From Druceiella hillmani (Eukaryota > Arthropoda > Insecta > Lepidoptera > Hepialidae): a stretch of 64,000 bases of DNA. Each line of letters opens with the position of its first letter. Within the stretch, counting starts at the first letter, position 1. Under the pieces are notes generated by a model. That model had not been told where the DNA came from, did not search any database, and saw nothing but the letters and a program-made list of their open reading frames with translations. The stretch is from positions 3,158,501 through 3,222,500 of the forward strand of contig JAYKKI010000139.1 of NCBI GenBank assembly GCA_039881145.1. The letters are read 5' to 3'. The translations under genes were made by a program, and so were the position numbers. This document shows positions 11,853 through 23,404 of the stretch, piece by piece.

Positions 11853-12790
11853 TTTATATTCATAATGAGCAAATAGCAATAAAAATAAACTTACAATAAA
11901 ACACAATTACACTCGACAAACCCAGTACAAGAATACGTCCTGCCTTAAACTGAATGAATGCGGCAGCGGTGCGGTGGCAGGGCTATAATTTTTGTCGTGA
12001 GGTTTATATACACGATGTCCGGGAATGAATGTGGGACAAAGAAAGACGTTATTCGTTGACTGAAAAACAGTGGATTGTCGTCAAAATACAATTTAAAATA
12101 TATCATATTTCCGAATTTTGGTCACATTTTAACGGATTCGAAATATGTAACCTACACAATTTACATATTCTATATATGATCTTTAGTATTTTGTAGAATA
12201 TTTATGACCCGTCTTATTTCAATTCTAGATTCAAAGCTCAAGTGACTAATAGGATTAGCCTATGTTCTGAATCCGTCCTTATTCTCCTTATTCCTGAAAG
12301 TAACACTGCCTTCTACGAGTAATACTATACTGTACACGCTACCAAACCCAGGAATAAACTTAATTCTAACATTCGAAACGTATTGTCAATTTAATGTGTA
12401 TGTAAAAGTTGCCTGGAAAATATATTCTTCGTCCAATTCCCTATCGCTTCCCTATTGCTTCTATTCCTATATTATTTCTTTTCCGTAATGTATTAATACC
12501 AAAATTATTTTGCTAATTTAATTAATATTACGTTTATGTTTTTGAAGTAATTAGATTATTATCATCTAAGGTTTAATTTGTTTACAAAGTCACAATGAAA
12601 CATGTAGCAATAAGTTTACCAATTGTTTAAATGCGTAGAAGTGTAAAAACCAAAATATACATATCTTCCACCGAAATTCAATGTAGAAAAATATTATTTG
12701 GTGAAGTAAAACTACCTACAATGCGAAATAATGCCTTGTTGAAAGCATCACATCCATTATGTAGAAAGTCACCCGATTGTTGTTTTGATG
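11853..12790. other. Noncoding stretch
   Basis: The remaining 5' side of the Tc-type remnant, then AT-rich sequence with no recognised gene. A GC-richer patch near 11955-12010 has no frame or repeat I can assign. Confidence 0.45.
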
Positions 12791-12794
12791 TTTA

Positions 12795-13560
12795 GGAAAT
12801 GTGACCATGAATAGTGTTTCTAGCGTGATATGTTCTTTAAAAAATTTTCTTAATAGGATGGAGAGAGGGATGTTGAATTTTTTTTATGAAGTAATATTGA
12901 CTTCTTTTTAAGAAAATGCTTTCCAAAAAGGATAATATAGTAAATATAAAATAGGGCGATATTGGCTTTCTTTTTATAAAGTAACTTTTACTTCTTAAGA
13001 AGTTTCATTTCTTAAAAGTATTAATAAAGTTATGTAATTTGAGCACCATTAGTGTTTGAGTGGTATGAAGTAATTTTGAAGAAGACTTTCTAAAATGAAT
13101 TAACATAGTGATTTTGAGTTTGTTTTTGAGAAATAACTATTGGTTATTTTCAAAAGATTCTTTCCTAAAAGGATCAAAGGGACGATATTGACTTTCTTTT
13201 TGGAAACTAAACAGAAAACTAAACTTTTAAACTAACTAAACTTTTTAGTAACTTTGACTTCTCATCAAGAAGTTTCATTTCATAAAAAGATTAAGAGGGT
13301 TATGCGATTTGAGCATGATTATTGTTTATGTTTTGCGATGTCCCATTGAAAAAGACTTTTTTTAAGAAGAAATATGGACTTATTTTTGAGAAGTTTCATT
13401 TTAAAAATGGTTAAAAATGATGAAATCTGAGTGCGATAAGTGTATGGCTAGTGTGATATCCTTTTGAAAAAGACTTCCTTAAAAAAGTTAAGAGAATGAA
13501 TTTTTTAGAAAGTAATATTGACGTTTTAGGAATTTTTACTTCCGGTGAGAAAGCTCTGAG
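12795..13560 (+). repeat. Degenerate tandem repeat, units of about 120-270 bp
   Basis: Several landmark phrases recur in the same order: GATTTGAGCA(C/T)-ATTA-TGTTT (near 13038 and 13307, with weaker forms near 12801 and 13425), AAAAAGACTTTCTT-like blocks, GATATTGACTTTCTTTTT blocks and AAGAAGTTTCATTTCTTAAAA blocks. Unit lengths vary, so this is an old, eroded array. No coding content. Confidence 0.6.
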
Positions 13561-13564
13561 TCAT

Positions 13565-13700
13565 GGTGTTTTATGTAATACAATGCCAGAAGAGTAATAT
13601 GTAATAGAATACCGTAATATGTAATAGAGTATGTAATAGAATACCATAGAATACCAATGTAATAGAATATAGTAGTATGTAATAGAATACCAGAAGAGTT
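13565..13700 (+). repeat. Minisatellite, ATGTAATAGAATACC unit
   Basis: The unit ATGTAATAGAATACC and shortened forms recur about six times between 13573 and 13692, bracketed by CCAGAAGAGT on both sides. This looks like replication-slippage expansion of one segment. Confidence 0.8.
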
Positions 13701-15300
13701 TCATTTAATCAATTGAAAAAAAATGCATGGATTAAAGACAACAAATTTGACTACCATAAAATATGCAAAGTTACAAATATGGACATTTTCAAGATTATTA
13801 TTTAAAAGATTATATTTTAAAAATTACTAATCGGAAGGAAACCAATGTTATATTATATAAATTTACTTCAGAAAATCCATCAACAAGAATCGAATTTTCT
13901 GTAGTAAATTCATAACACATAATCCACCATAACCTAAAATATGTTTCAAGGCAGCTAAAGTTTTACACCCTTTGGACTCCGAAATGTTGATTTGTTAACA
14001 ATCGACTTAATCTGAAGTTTGAAGTTGAAACTCTCCTTAAAGTTTGAATATTACGAAGTTTATTTCAAGTTGTCAACGGAATATACTCTCAAAATTATGC
14101 AAAACATGAAGACTGCCTCGCATTCCGTTATATTTAAATAACTTCGTATAACTCACGTGGATAATGCGAGCTCAGAGGAATTCTTTTCAAGGCTTATGCT
14201 AATATATGCTTGTCGGTCTTTTAATGAAGTTCTGCTTATTATAAAATAAATAATATTTACCTTTGCGCTTGACGAGGTTATTGACTGTTATAAAAATTAT
14301 TGTAAAAAAGTTTATAGTGTCACGTTATTGGAAATAGACAAGGAAAAGTGAGAAGTATATAGATTCTAAGTAAGAGTAACAAAATGGCTTCAACAAAATC
14401 CCCTTTTAACTGAAATAGGACAATCGGACAAAATATCACAATATAAAATAAATTATTACAATATTGCTATTATGGAAGTGATAGTTGATGTTTTCTTTAT
14501 TTTTTTCTAATTATATTTGCTAACCTGATATAATTTAATTAGTACAAAAACAGACCGGTAAAAATGGGTCTGATGTTAAGAAATAAAATATAATCTTTAA
14601 AAGAGTATATTTAGAATATTATAAACCAATATATTTACCTACCGAAATCGAGAAGAGCGTAAAAAACCAAAATTTAACTTGTTACCAAAGAAAAACAAAA
14701 AACCTATCCTTGCAAACTTATATGTTAAGAGTTTATAATCAAAACTTACAATAATACTAAGGAAATAGTCTCTCATTGAGCATATAACTGAAAAAAATAT
14801 TAAGAGGAAAATAGTGATAATAATGAGACATAAAGATATGGTGTTTCGGAATATTTTGTTGCTCGGTCTGTCTGTTTAAACCCGCATCTTGTAAAACATA
14901 ATTTTGAAAAACAGAAATTGATTTGCATTGCTTTAGTATAACGAGAAAAAATAGCTACTCTGTGTGTAGTCACTATACAAATGTGTAATCATCGAAGCGA
15001 CGTGGCTATTGCCTTATTCGGCTTTAAATATTGTTATAGCTTTATTTTATGTTTTTCTTATTTTTTTAAGGAAAAAATGTAAAATTTATAGTTAAGTAAA
15101 TGTTTATAACTTGAATAAATCATTTTATGCTGTTGATGTTTTTTGTTATATCTGTTAATAAAAAATCCTTATCAAATATCATTCAATTGCCAAAAAGCCG
15201 TAAATTAGATGACCTTGTAACTAAATCAGCTTATCGCCTATAACCAAGCGCTTACTAAATGATATTTAAAAAATATTATAATTTAATACTTACTAATTGC
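13701..15300. other. Noncoding stretch
   Basis: AT-rich DNA with no supported gene. A CTCGGTCTGTCTGTTTAAAC segment near 14861-14880 may be a further eroded member of the GTCTGTC-type dispersed repeat. Confidence 0.45.
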
Positions 15301-15317
15301 CACAAATTATTTCTCCA

Positions 15318-15345
15318 AGTGTATGTGTGTGTGTGTGTATGTGTG
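15318..15345. repeat. (TG)n microsatellite
   Basis: TG dinucleotides with two A interruptions. Confidence 0.85.
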
Positions 15346-18300
15346 CCTAAATTAAAATCTATATTTGAATTCATGTGAAAATTACAACTAATATGGGAGC
15401 CACTTTAAAATAAATATACGGGCTAAGTACGAGTTTGGTAAGTGCATCCAGTGTCATGTACCATGAATACCCCCGACACTCCATACAAGTAAACAGATTT
15501 ACTTGCCTACCCTATTACATACGTACTCGCCTCTCCGTATCCGTTTGTGTGTGTGCATAAATTGAGGTTGCTGTGACGTGCAGGTAAAGAATATTTACAA
15601 TTATTACATAACAGTCTTGATCGTTGCGGACAATGGCGCCAATCGAGCGAATTAACGCTATACTTCAGCAACATAGCTTTTTCTCTTTCTATCCAAAAGC
15701 GTTGATCTAATGACTGTCTCGATAGCATGCTAGCGCAGTACCTCTGTACTGGCGCTGACTTCTTCATTATTATTTAATTTTAAAAATGTAATTATATTAA
15801 TAAGTATTTTATACTATACCCTTAATTGGGTGGAAATAATTTGATAATAATAATATTAAGACAGAATTTGAAAAAATATAATCAGTATGGATATTAAAAA
15901 CCAAATAAAATCTTAAATTAAAATATTTTTTCTTTATTTATAAATGTGATATAATGAAATATTGCCTTCGTTGTACATTTGATTCGATTGAGTTTGCTTG
16001 ATGTGAAAGATTCCTTAATAAACAATATAGTGTAGGCTTATTACTATTAGGCCGCCACTATAAGGACACGTTTTCCAATCACATTGGATTCAGAAAAAAA
16101 CGGTAACTTTTGAGGACAATTTGACACAATATCAAATTATTTACACTAAATAAAAAAAGAGAAAAAACAATCTCCCATAATTATTGATTTTTTTACTTTC
16201 TAAGCGCTCGTACACAGCGCAATAACGAACCATTATATTGAATTATTATAAATAATATAGTCGATTAAGACTTAATTATATAAGTTAAACTCAACCAAAC
16301 TTCGCAAAATAGAACAAATCACACGCAAAGTCAGCAAGCGGTAACCTGCGAAGGCGTACCGTTTATCGTACCGCTTATGTGCTGGTGACAATAAACTGGC
16401 GGTGGGAGTGGGGAGGTGAATGTCGCTTCTTTACGCAGTGATAGTTGGAATTTTTTGATATAGTTTTCATTAATATTGTAGTCCTGGTGGAAAAAATATT
16501 TAATAATAGTTACTATAAATTACATTGAAGGGGCCATCCGGGTATTATCCAGAATCGTCGCTATAAGTACCAACAACCTTTGTATAGTTTTGAAAAGGTC
16601 CCTGTTTTTTATACTGTTAAGATCAATGGTTTCAGAAAAAAGGGAAAGGTACATATTTTTACCTTAATTTTCAATATATCTCTGAAGATATATTATACAA
16701 ATTATAAAAAAAAAAGTATTTTGTGACACTTTTAGAACTGGTTGCCTTGAATAATATCTCATTAGATATACGGAATAGTGAATAGTTTTTAAATATTCAA
16801 TGGCATTTATTTTACATTCTAACTGCTAATTTCCTCCCCTCTTTGACATTTTTATAATGTTTGCTATTAAAATATCAGTGGCTTAATATGCTTTATTATT
16901 AAGCAAAATTTTTAATTTCATCCTTAAGCGGTTTTGGGGCGATCTTAAAATGGGTTTCACTATATATGGTTACACTGTTTGTATTAAAAATAATGAACTT
17001 TATACCTGATAATATGTGTAGATATATGATTAACATATTTTTTACCCACGACTGAATGGAGTAGGTATATGCATTTAGGCTGAGAGGTTGTGTTGTTTGC
17101 GTGTGCAATTCAATGTTCCCATTTATCTCCTGCTCTATTATAAAACTGTTTGACCGATTTAGTTCTGGTTTTTTGTTGAAGATTTGTGATTCATTATGCA
17201 ATGGTTCCTAGATAGATGTCATGATGATTATTCACCAGGGGGCATTGCAATAAACGTTTTGTTGTGCGTGAATATTCTCTTTTATCTCCCAAATTGTTTG
17301 ACCGATTCAGATACTTAATTGACTTTGATATTAAGAGCATAAATATGTAACAATAAAACATTAATTAATATTGAGAGCTTAATAATATTGAGAGAATAAA
17401 CATGTAACAATAAAACATTTATGTGTGTAGTGTTTCCTCTTATTGTTGATAGAGTGTATGTTACATGCCAAAAAAAAAATTTAGCCCACATTTTGCATTC
17501 AAAGTGCAAACGTGTTTAATGTTGTTTTCAAACTGAAAACATATTTATATTGTGTGGAAGAAGTAATATTTAAATCATCAACTATTTTATCTTCTTTATT
17601 TTGCGTGCTAAACATCAATTGACAAAGCTATAATATAAGGTTTCTTTTATTTAAATATAATACATAATTGGAAGAATTGCATTCAGTTTGCTTGTAAATT
17701 GACTTATTTTTCTGGACCTAATATATAATTATTTATTTCTGGAAAATGACTTCCCCAACTTACAGATATACTAAAAGCGTTGAGCATGTCGATGAAAGTA
17801 TCGTAAGAACTATTTAATATAAAATGCAGTACAAACAATGACAAATACGACAGACAGATAGAGATAATTTTAATAATCACCGCTCTAGCTAATGATCAGC
17901 AGAAATAGTTCACGCAACTCCATTATCAGTCAAAGAAGCAGAAAAAATATCAAGCCTGGACGCATTTGGTAATAATGTGTTGAAGTATGTGAGGTATATA
18001 GGTGCGTTCTCCAGGTAAATGAAAAAGACTATAACATCGTCCTCTCATGTAATGACCAGGAGGATTAAGCGATTAAGGAGCATTGACCGATTTATGTACA
18101 TACTGTGCCGGTTTATATAACGTAAAAAATTCAAATTTACAAAAGTTATTTTATTGATATCAATTCATTGCATTGGGAGAATTGTTTATTTTAACTAAAA
18201 TTTATTTTCAATGAAGTCGCTCAACAATGACATTGTTCTCAAAAAGTCAATAGAATTGTATTTTTACAATTATTCGGTTCACATTTTTATGTTCAGAGTC

Positions 18301-18350
18301 TATTTATTTAATACTTATTAATTTTTCTTCAGCTTTATTTATTTATCTAT
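15346..18350. other. Noncoding stretch with one GC-richer patch and a possible dispersed repeat
   Basis: 15420-15770 is GC-richer and holds an 86-aa minus-strand frame with no recognised motif. About 17095-17310 contains AAACTGTTTGACCGATTTAG and a second TTTGACCGATTCAGA, phrases typical of a dispersed insect repeat. A 22-base phrase (ATGTAACAATAAAACATT...) is directly duplicated at about 17345 and 17400. Confidence 0.4.
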
Positions 18351-18354
18351 TTTT

Positions 18355-18450
18355 TATAGACGAGCGACCGAGAATCGAACTCGGGTTCCCGCGGTGCACC
18401 CCACCGCTAAAGGCCGTATGCTTTGTGATCACACCATGGTGACGACACGA
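18355..18450 (-). repeat. tRNA-derived SINE or pseudo-tRNA segment
   Basis: On the minus strand a perfect T-arm is present: CCGAG, loop TTCGATT, CTCGG (18368-18384), which includes a consensus pol III B box (GAGTTCGATTCTC). Upstream on the same strand lies TGGTGTGATCAC (18425-18436), close to an A box. The 5' end does not pair with the 3' GGTCGC to make an acceptor stem, so this is not an intact tRNA gene. The 3' side runs into an AT-rich tail with AAATA repeats, as in many SINEs. Confidence 0.6.
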
Positions 18451-18659
18451 CTTTATGACTTTTTCCGGATTAAAAAGTTGCTATTATTTATCTTAATCGA
18501 GGTGAAACCTTTAAACATTTTTTTGACTTTAATGATATTATGGCCGAAATGCGGAAACATAATTGCCAATTTTTTTGTTCTAATTCCTTTGGAGTAAATA
18601 AATTGTAGGAACTATGTATAAAACTAAATTTCAAAGGGTTTTATTTTAACATTTAAATT

Positions 18660-18892
18660 ACTGAATACATTTGGCGTTAATTTTGTAGAAATTCATTATT
18701 CACAATTAAATGAAACTACGTGATATAGTATTGTTTCTACTTTCTTTAAATTCTTTACCACGACCTAGGTTTCGTTGTATTACAACCTCTTCAGGTGGGC
18801 TATTAACAGAGATAGGATCTTTGTTAATAGCCATTGTAATATTGTAATACAACGAAACCTAGGTCTTGGTAAAGAACTTAAAGAAAGTAGAT
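18660..18892 (-). repeat. Hammerhead-bearing Penelope-type terminal repeat, copy A (foldback)
   Basis: The left arm (minus sense, 18709-18799) holds a complete hammerhead-like core at 18758-18798: stem I CCAC/GTGG, CTGAAGA, stem-loop GTTGT-AAT-ACAAC, GAAA, ACC-TA-GGT, C. An extra G sits between CTGAAGA and stem II. A second, inverted partial copy (plus sense, about 18844-18890) carries TACAACGAAACCTAGGTCTT and the AAAGAAAGTAG tail. Between them GGCTATTAACA and TGTTAATAGCC are also inverted. The left flank 18661-18703 has the shared family tail (TTTGGCGTTAATTTTGTAGA). No protein is encoded. Confidence 0.75.
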
Positions 18893-18899
18893 TTAAATT

Positions 18900-19990
18900 A
18901 CTTTAAAAGCAAACAATTGGGTAGTCATTTCTTAAGAAATATTCCAAAATAATGAAATGGAGATTTTTTTTTGCGTAAATTTAGCCAAAGTTAAATACAA
19001 AAAACTTTAAACACTGTGATAAATGTAGGAAAAAATTAAATATGACATTTAACTTTTTCTGTTTCTCTACCTCAAAAGGAAAAATACTACACTTATAAGA
19101 TTACTTTCGTATTTTTCCAGCTATTTTTTTCAGAAATCGCTTGACGTGGATATTTGAAACGGGACATAGTAATAAAGTATATTAAACCGAACATATCTCA
19201 TTAGCTAATTTTCAAAAATATTATTCATTTAACATTTCAAGGGGGCGGGGTCCAAATACTTTACAATATCCATTGAAAGATCTAATAAAACAGGGTTTTT
19301 AAAACCCTGTCGAATAATTGCAGGAAAACCAAGGCGATGGTTACAAACGTTATGACTTTTGAAATATGTACCTTGTTTGCATGCCTGTGAAATTTGCAAT
19401 AGATTAAGTTCTGAAAACTTAGTATATGTAAATAGTTTAATAGAAATTCTATGTTATATAGAATACTATGTTATAGATTGTTGTAAATATCTAAATGTGA
19501 AATGCGAAAACCCGTAGTACGAGTTCTAATCGTACTATAGAGGTTTTCATGGTTGTAGCCTAGTCTATTAAAATTAGGATTTTCTCTTAAACGCGTATAT
19601 TCAATTCCGGGTTACTAATTTGTTTTTATAAAAAAATACTGGTGTGATTAAATTACCTACCATCAACTTACAGCAAGACAATGTGAGAAATAAGACTTTC
19701 CTTTGCAAGAAAAATAAAACGGGCATCTAAAACTTTTCTCTACAGCTATGGAAAACCTAAGAGAAAAAGATTTTATATGCATTCCAATAATTGGAAATAT
19801 TTGTCTACGTATTAAAATGTATTATTTGTTAAGACAATACTTTATAAATTTTAAAATTTATTTTAAAAATATTCAATTGGAATTAAAAGGTTTGTCAGTG
19901 TTTGTGATTAGATGTTATGTTGTTTATATAAAAATAAATATTTACGTGCTTTTAATTATTCATCGTTCAAATTCTTTCGTTACAAATATC
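18900..19990. other. Noncoding stretch
   Basis: No gene supported. A small perfect hairpin, ACAGGGTTTT-T-AAAACCCTGT, lies at 19290-19310. The first half of the 135-aa plus-strand frame at 19748 has no family character; only its last third belongs to the transposase fragment that follows. Confidence 0.5.
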
Positions 19991-19999
19991 ATATTTTGG

Positions 20000-20425
20000 G
20001 TAAAAGTAACTTATGAAGATCATACGAAGTTAGTTTTTGTTGAAAATGGTTCTCTGAATGCACAACGACACATCGAGAAAGTCCTAATTCACCATGTACA
20101 ATCAGCACTAGCCATTCGAGGAGCTGCTGCTGTCTTAATGGACGATAATCCTTGAGGGTGAAAAAGTAGACGCTTATTTGACTGAGGTCGGGATTTACCG
20201 TTTAAAATGGCCAGCATAAAGTTTCTACCTCAATCATTTGAGCATCTATGAGACATTCTAAAACAAAGTGTTAAAGTTATTTATGCAGCCCCACGGTACG
20301 TCCGAGAGCTATAAACAGTTATTACGTCCGAATGGGGGTCTATTACCAAAAAAACATTAAAAACCTCATTCCGGGCATATCATAAAGAATTGCAGAAGTA
20401 ATTTTAGTGAAAATAGGCCACACGC
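20000..20425 (+). pseudogene. Truncated Tc1-like transposase, C-terminal half
   Basis: The frame shows HTKLVFVENGSLNAQRHIEK, then LIHHVQSALAIRGAAAVLMD, then MDDN: the stretch leading to the second catalytic Asp of Tc1-type DDE transposases. A stop follows at once. Continuing in other frames, GIYRL-KMAS, the eroded site of the PDLNPIEH block, DILK and EWGSI-KKTL match the C-terminal part. The N-terminal DNA-binding region and first catalytic Asp are missing. It resembles the 51.1-52.1 kb copy (same VFIEN/LNAQR/MDD landmarks) but is a different, older element. Confidence 0.8.
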
Positions 20426-20429
20426 GGTA

Positions 20430-22065
20430 CTTATTTTCCTTTTTTTTTCTTTTCTCACTCTTATTAAATTGTCAGTTGAAGGCCAGTTTTGTTGAAAAGA
20501 TTAATTGGAAAACAGCAAAAAAAAAACAAACTATGAAATTCTAATTTACAAGTCAAAACTTTTTACCGCTTACTAAATAATATTTTTTTAAAAATTTTGT
20601 TGCATAAAATATAATTTCTTCATACTTTTACACCTAATTTAATAAATCGTAAGTGTCCCTTTTTGGTAAGGAGTGTATTTATTTCATTGAAAATGAAGCT
20701 GTACCTTTCTGACCGACCAACGAGTGTCTATGCAAAATAACGTTAGTTAGAAGAGTTATATTGATATTTTTTAGATGTGAAAACTGCCAAGCACGGGTAT
20801 AACTCGCACTGCGAGGGTTCCATTGACATCAAGGCACAAATAAAAAAATTAACATTTAAGCGCGAAAATTTACACAGCTCATTTTATGGTACACCAATGT
20901 TTTGTGTGTTAAAAGTCTATTCGATTTATAGCGCTTTAGTATTTGCTCTTCATTTTCCTAAAGAAAGTACAACATTTAAACTTCCTCAATAAAAAAAGTG
21001 AATTTTGTTCTAAGATAAAAATATTCCATGTGCATTCTATAAGTTACTTGTACGCAAGTTTTTATGAAGATTGGTAAGTAATTTGGACATGAAAACGAAA
21101 CAAACAAGTGTAACTTAAGTTAGCTTTCGTACTTATAATATTACCAGTTATAAAATTTATAACAATAATATTAATTTTTATAATATTACTATTTAGAATT
21201 AGGATATTTGTGAGAACAAGTTGATGGGTAAATCGCTTTATAATTTGTTAATATAATAAAAGTAAACGTTGTCTATTTATTTCTTTAATTTCTTCAAGCT
21301 TAAATGGTTCAAAGAATTTTAATAAAATTTTCACATAGATTATATGCATCGTACATCGAAAGATAAGGTATACAAAATTACACTATTGTTTACAGAAGAA
21401 AGGCATTAACTATAAATGCTTAAAAATGATTCTAAACACTGAATCTTCTTCCATTTATTTCATTTTTAAAATCAGGGAACGTGTTTTATTTAACAAACCA
21501 AATTCATGGATCATGCGTTTATAGCACGGCATTATAATCCAGACCACTATCGTATACTAAGCAAGGTTTGCCGCTCTGCACCATAGAAAATGTTGTCACT
21601 CCGACAAATTATATTACTTAAAATATTTACATAGTGACTATATAACAATCCTAATTACACTCAATATTCTGTATTTTTCTAATAACATGCGAGCAAAGTC
21701 GCAGGTAGAGCCATGTAGTTATTTTTAGAAATAAAACGATATTGTGAATTTTAAGACATGCAGACATACGTAGTATAGTATTATTATTATCATCATCATC
21801 ATGCTATCAATCATCAACGAAACTGTCCATTAAAAACTTAATATTTATATGATATTAATAAAAAAACAGAAATAAATCCAAGCTGGACCATTTATTTGAA
21901 ATACACAACATTAATTATGTATATAATTATATGTTTATGAATACAATCATCGTATTTTTGCGATAAAACAATAATTTGTGTCAATATATGTCAAAACAAA
22001 ATTATTTTTCAAATATAATAAATTATTACCCCAAGCCATAAAAATTAACAGTAAAAGAGGATGAT
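20430..22065. other. Noncoding stretch downstream of the CSP gene
   Basis: No supported gene. A (TTA)n-(TCA)n microsatellite run lies at 21780-21804. The 71-aa plus-strand frame at 20777 shows no family features. Confidence 0.5.
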
Positions 22066-22068
22066 TGT

Positions 22069-22074
22069 TTTATT
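22069..22074 (-). promoter_or_regulatory. Candidate polyadenylation signal of the CSP gene
   Basis: AATAAA on the minus strand, about 100 bp after the CSP stop codon, a normal distance for a 3' UTR in a small insect gene. Confidence 0.5.
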
Positions 22075-22174
22075 AAGCGAACAGCGAAACAAAAGAAGCA
22101 ATGTTTTTTTTTCAATATCCTTATAATCGCCCAATATTAATCATATTTGTGAATATTATTTAGGAAAAAGCTTG

Positions 22175-22648
22175 TTATTGATTGTAAATGTCTGGAATAC
22201 TGGAAAAATTTGCCTTGGAAGGAAATGCGTTGACATTGCGGATAAGCGACGGGCTGTACGCGCACTTGGGGTCGTACCGTTTCAAGATTGCCTTCAAGAT
22301 TTTTGTTTGTTTTTGGGCTATCAACGATATAAGATCGTGGATAACTGCCTTCTCGTTCTTGTCGCAAAATTCACACGATGTAACAACAATTTCAAATGCA
22401 GTCACTGTGAAAAAAAGAGTATATCTGTTATGGATATATCACTGTCAAATAGGTAAAATTGAATACGTACCTATTATGTTAGCATCGAGCCCAACACATG
22501 GAGAAATCTTCAGCAAGCATGCAATTAGCGAATTTAATTTTGCAACATCATTTTTGTACTGGAGCGGATCCACGGCCCCAAAGTATTCGTTCGTATATCG
22601 CAGGAAACTATTGCTAACACAGCCAGTATTACTGTCAATTTCTTCATG
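22175..22648 (-). CDS. Chemosensory protein (CSP/OS-D family), two exons, apparent frameshift
   Basis: Small secreted alpha-helical carrier of hydrophobic ligands. Exon 1 (22471 to about 22648) starts ATG at 22648 and opens MKKLTVILAVLAIVSC, a clear signal peptide. The mature N-terminus YTNEYFG-VD (CSP: YT-KYD-VD) follows in a different frame, so a single-base indel lies near 22590-22605. A 66-bp intron (22405-22470, GT...AG, polypyrimidine tract) interrupts in phase 1, the usual CSP position. Exon 2 (22175-22404) ends at TAA. The four cysteines are spaced C-x6-C-x18-C-x2-C (CLLKISPC ... CEFC), the family signature. AVIHDLISLIAQKQTKILKA and KRYDP match the C-terminal helices and YDP motif. 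Oddities are the frameshift, a Cys in place of the usual Gly in YDPxGxY, and a C-terminal extension of about 25 residues. An in-frame ATG lies slightly upstream at 22662. Confidence 0.8.
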
Positions 22649-22699
22649 TTCACAACTATCATAAACTGAAATGTTACAGGAAGTATTTAGTATCATTTT

Positions 22700-23290
22700 T
22701 GAAAAATTAATATTTAAAAATTATGTTTCTTTTTACAATAACTGGTCTTACGAAATTTCGTAACAGAAATTTTATTTCAAGTGCGATAACTAACCAGTGT
22801 GTAAGTTATAATTGTCTAAAAGACACAAGCGAATTAACAAATTTTAAAGTGCTTAAATCGACTTCGTCTCACTGAACAAATAAATAAATGGCAAAGATAG
22901 TAAAGAAACATCCGTTTTATACTAAAAACCCAAAAACGACTTTAATCTAGTGTCCTTTACCGAAGACATTCTTTATGTGCACATTGAAATGTAAAGGTCG
23001 TACGACAAATAAGCCTGAAATTTCCAATCCACCAATTTCAATGGAAACATTCATGACTTGTGTTGATGTCAGAACTCTTCATTGAAAAATATTCAAACAA
23101 GTTAGAGATGACAGACGTATTTATATACTGACAGACATGAACTAATTACATTGTGTCATTCTCCTGTTTATGTTTTTTAACGCGGTATGCGGTTTGGTTT
23201 TACAGTCATCAATAATTTATAATGGAAATTAACTACCAAGAATGTAACGAGCCATATTGGCAAGTATTCGTTAATTTTCAGGTAATATAT
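22700..23290. other. Region upstream of the CSP gene
   Basis: No other gene seen. On the minus strand a CATTTCAG acceptor-like sequence lies just before the CSP start (about 22666-22673), so a 5' UTR intron is possible. A TTACGAAATTTCGTAA palindrome lies at about 22748-22763. Confidence 0.4.
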
Positions 23291-23296
23291 AATTGT

Positions 23297-23298
23297 GG

Positions 23299-23333
<35 letters not shown>

Positions 23334-23400
23334 GTGTGTGTGTGTATGTATATGTATATATGTGCATATATATATATATATACACATACATATAAATATA
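23297..23400. repeat. Compound (TA)n/(TG)n microsatellite
   Basis: TA run, then TG run near 23334-23346, then mixed TATG and TA to about 23384. Confidence 0.9.
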
Positions 23401-23404
23401 GACA

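Noticed and set aside
10894..12010. Terminal inverted repeats for the 10.97-11.85 kb transposase remnant
   Set aside because: Candidate ends (for example TACAACACCCAGCTCACTAA at about 10900) had no convincing inverted partner on the other side.
18368..18440. Functional tRNA gene
   Set aside because: The T-arm is perfect but the acceptor stem does not form and the A-box side is irregular, so a SINE or pseudo-tRNA is more likely.
21780..21804. Minus-strand RTE 3' tail at the (TCA)n run
   Set aside because: No RTE protein remnant precedes it on the minus strand, so it is treated as a simple microsatellite.
22188..22664. 158-codon plus-strand open frame
   Set aside because: It is the antisense shadow of the chemosensory protein exons; the minus strand carries the signal peptide, cysteine pattern and splice sites.
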